NCBI GenBank assembly: GCA_002404465.1
Contig: DHJT01000079.1
Coordinates: 12,704 to 18,016 of the forward strand
Source: Sutterella sp. UBA4713
GTDB lineage: Bacteria; Pseudomonadota; Gammaproteobacteria; Burkholderiales; Burkholderiaceae_F
Reading direction: 5' to 3'
Length of the DNA: 5,313 nt
In this document: piece after piece, positions 5,297 through 5,313 of the stretch
Layout: each line of letters starts with the position of its first letter
Numbering within the stretch: position 1 is the stretch's first letter
Position numbers and translations under genes: made by a program
Notes under the pieces: model-generated
What the model was told of the DNA's origin: nothing
Databases searched by the model: none
Seen by the model: the letters and a program-made list of their open reading frames with translations, nothing else

Positions 5297-5305
5297 CTTT
5301 GAAAA
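5274..5305. repeat. Perfect 10-bp inverted repeat overlapping the hairpin at 5266-5296
   Basis: TTTTCAAAGA (5274-5283) and TCTTTGAAAA (5296-5305) are exact reverse complements separated by 12 nt. The repeat shares bases with both arms of the neighbouring T-run hairpin, so only one of the two can form at a time in an RNA. On the minus strand this stem would be completed before the T-run hairpin. Confidence 0.5.
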
Positions 5306-5313
5306 ATCCGAGG

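Noticed and set aside
1..5313. CRISPR array, tRNA or rRNA gene, insertion sequence or attachment site
   Set aside because: No regularly spaced repeats, tRNA-like fold, rRNA sequence, transposase or terminal repeats were seen on either strand.

Overview
The window looks like chromosomal DNA of a Betaproteobacterium. The malate dehydrogenase is of the long (about 327 aa) type with a GAAG(H/Q)IGY nucleotide fold and the ASSAASAA segment seen in Burkholderiales. GC content looks close to one half, and an anaerobic C4-dicarboxylate carrier (DcuC family) is present. A host-associated, anaerobic or microaerophilic Sutterellaceae member (Sutterella/Parasutterella-like) is my best guess. This rests on recalled family features, not on a search.

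Layout from left to right. (1) At 1-591 (+) lie two small membrane-protein genes of unknown function, the first cut by the window edge. (2) At 640-1614 (-) is a LysR-type regulator, convergent with the small genes. (3) A 238-bp divergent intergenic region (1615-1852) follows. Its dcuC-proximal half is dense with complementary segments: a dyad near a possible promoter, two mutually exclusive hairpins of which one ends in T6, and a 9-nt perfect complement of the dcuC Shine-Dalgarno region. (4) At 1853-3106 and 3120-3908 (+) a two-gene operon encodes a DcuC-family transporter and a creatininase-family metal amidohydrolase, 13 bp apart. (5) At 3909-4057 there is a weak + strand terminator candidate and a strong bidirectional hairpin between convergent genes. 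(6) At 4058-5041 (-) is mdh, NAD-type malate dehydrogenase. (7) At 5042-5313 is the mdh upstream region, with no gene but several dyads and two overlapping hairpins near the window edge.

How the genes may work together (inference): the LysR protein probably controls the divergent dcuC-creatininase operon. The carrier would move a carboxylate across the inner membrane and the cytoplasmic hydrolase would open an amide or similar bond in it or in a related compound. Neither substrate can be read from the sequence. Malate dehydrogenase next door fits a C4-dicarboxylate economy but is transcribed separately.

The most notable signal is not a gene. It is the dcuC leader, where an anti-Shine-Dalgarno element and a terminator/antiterminator-like pair are packed into about 70 nt. 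This suggests RNA-level control of the operon, with no riboswitch or leader class that I recognise.
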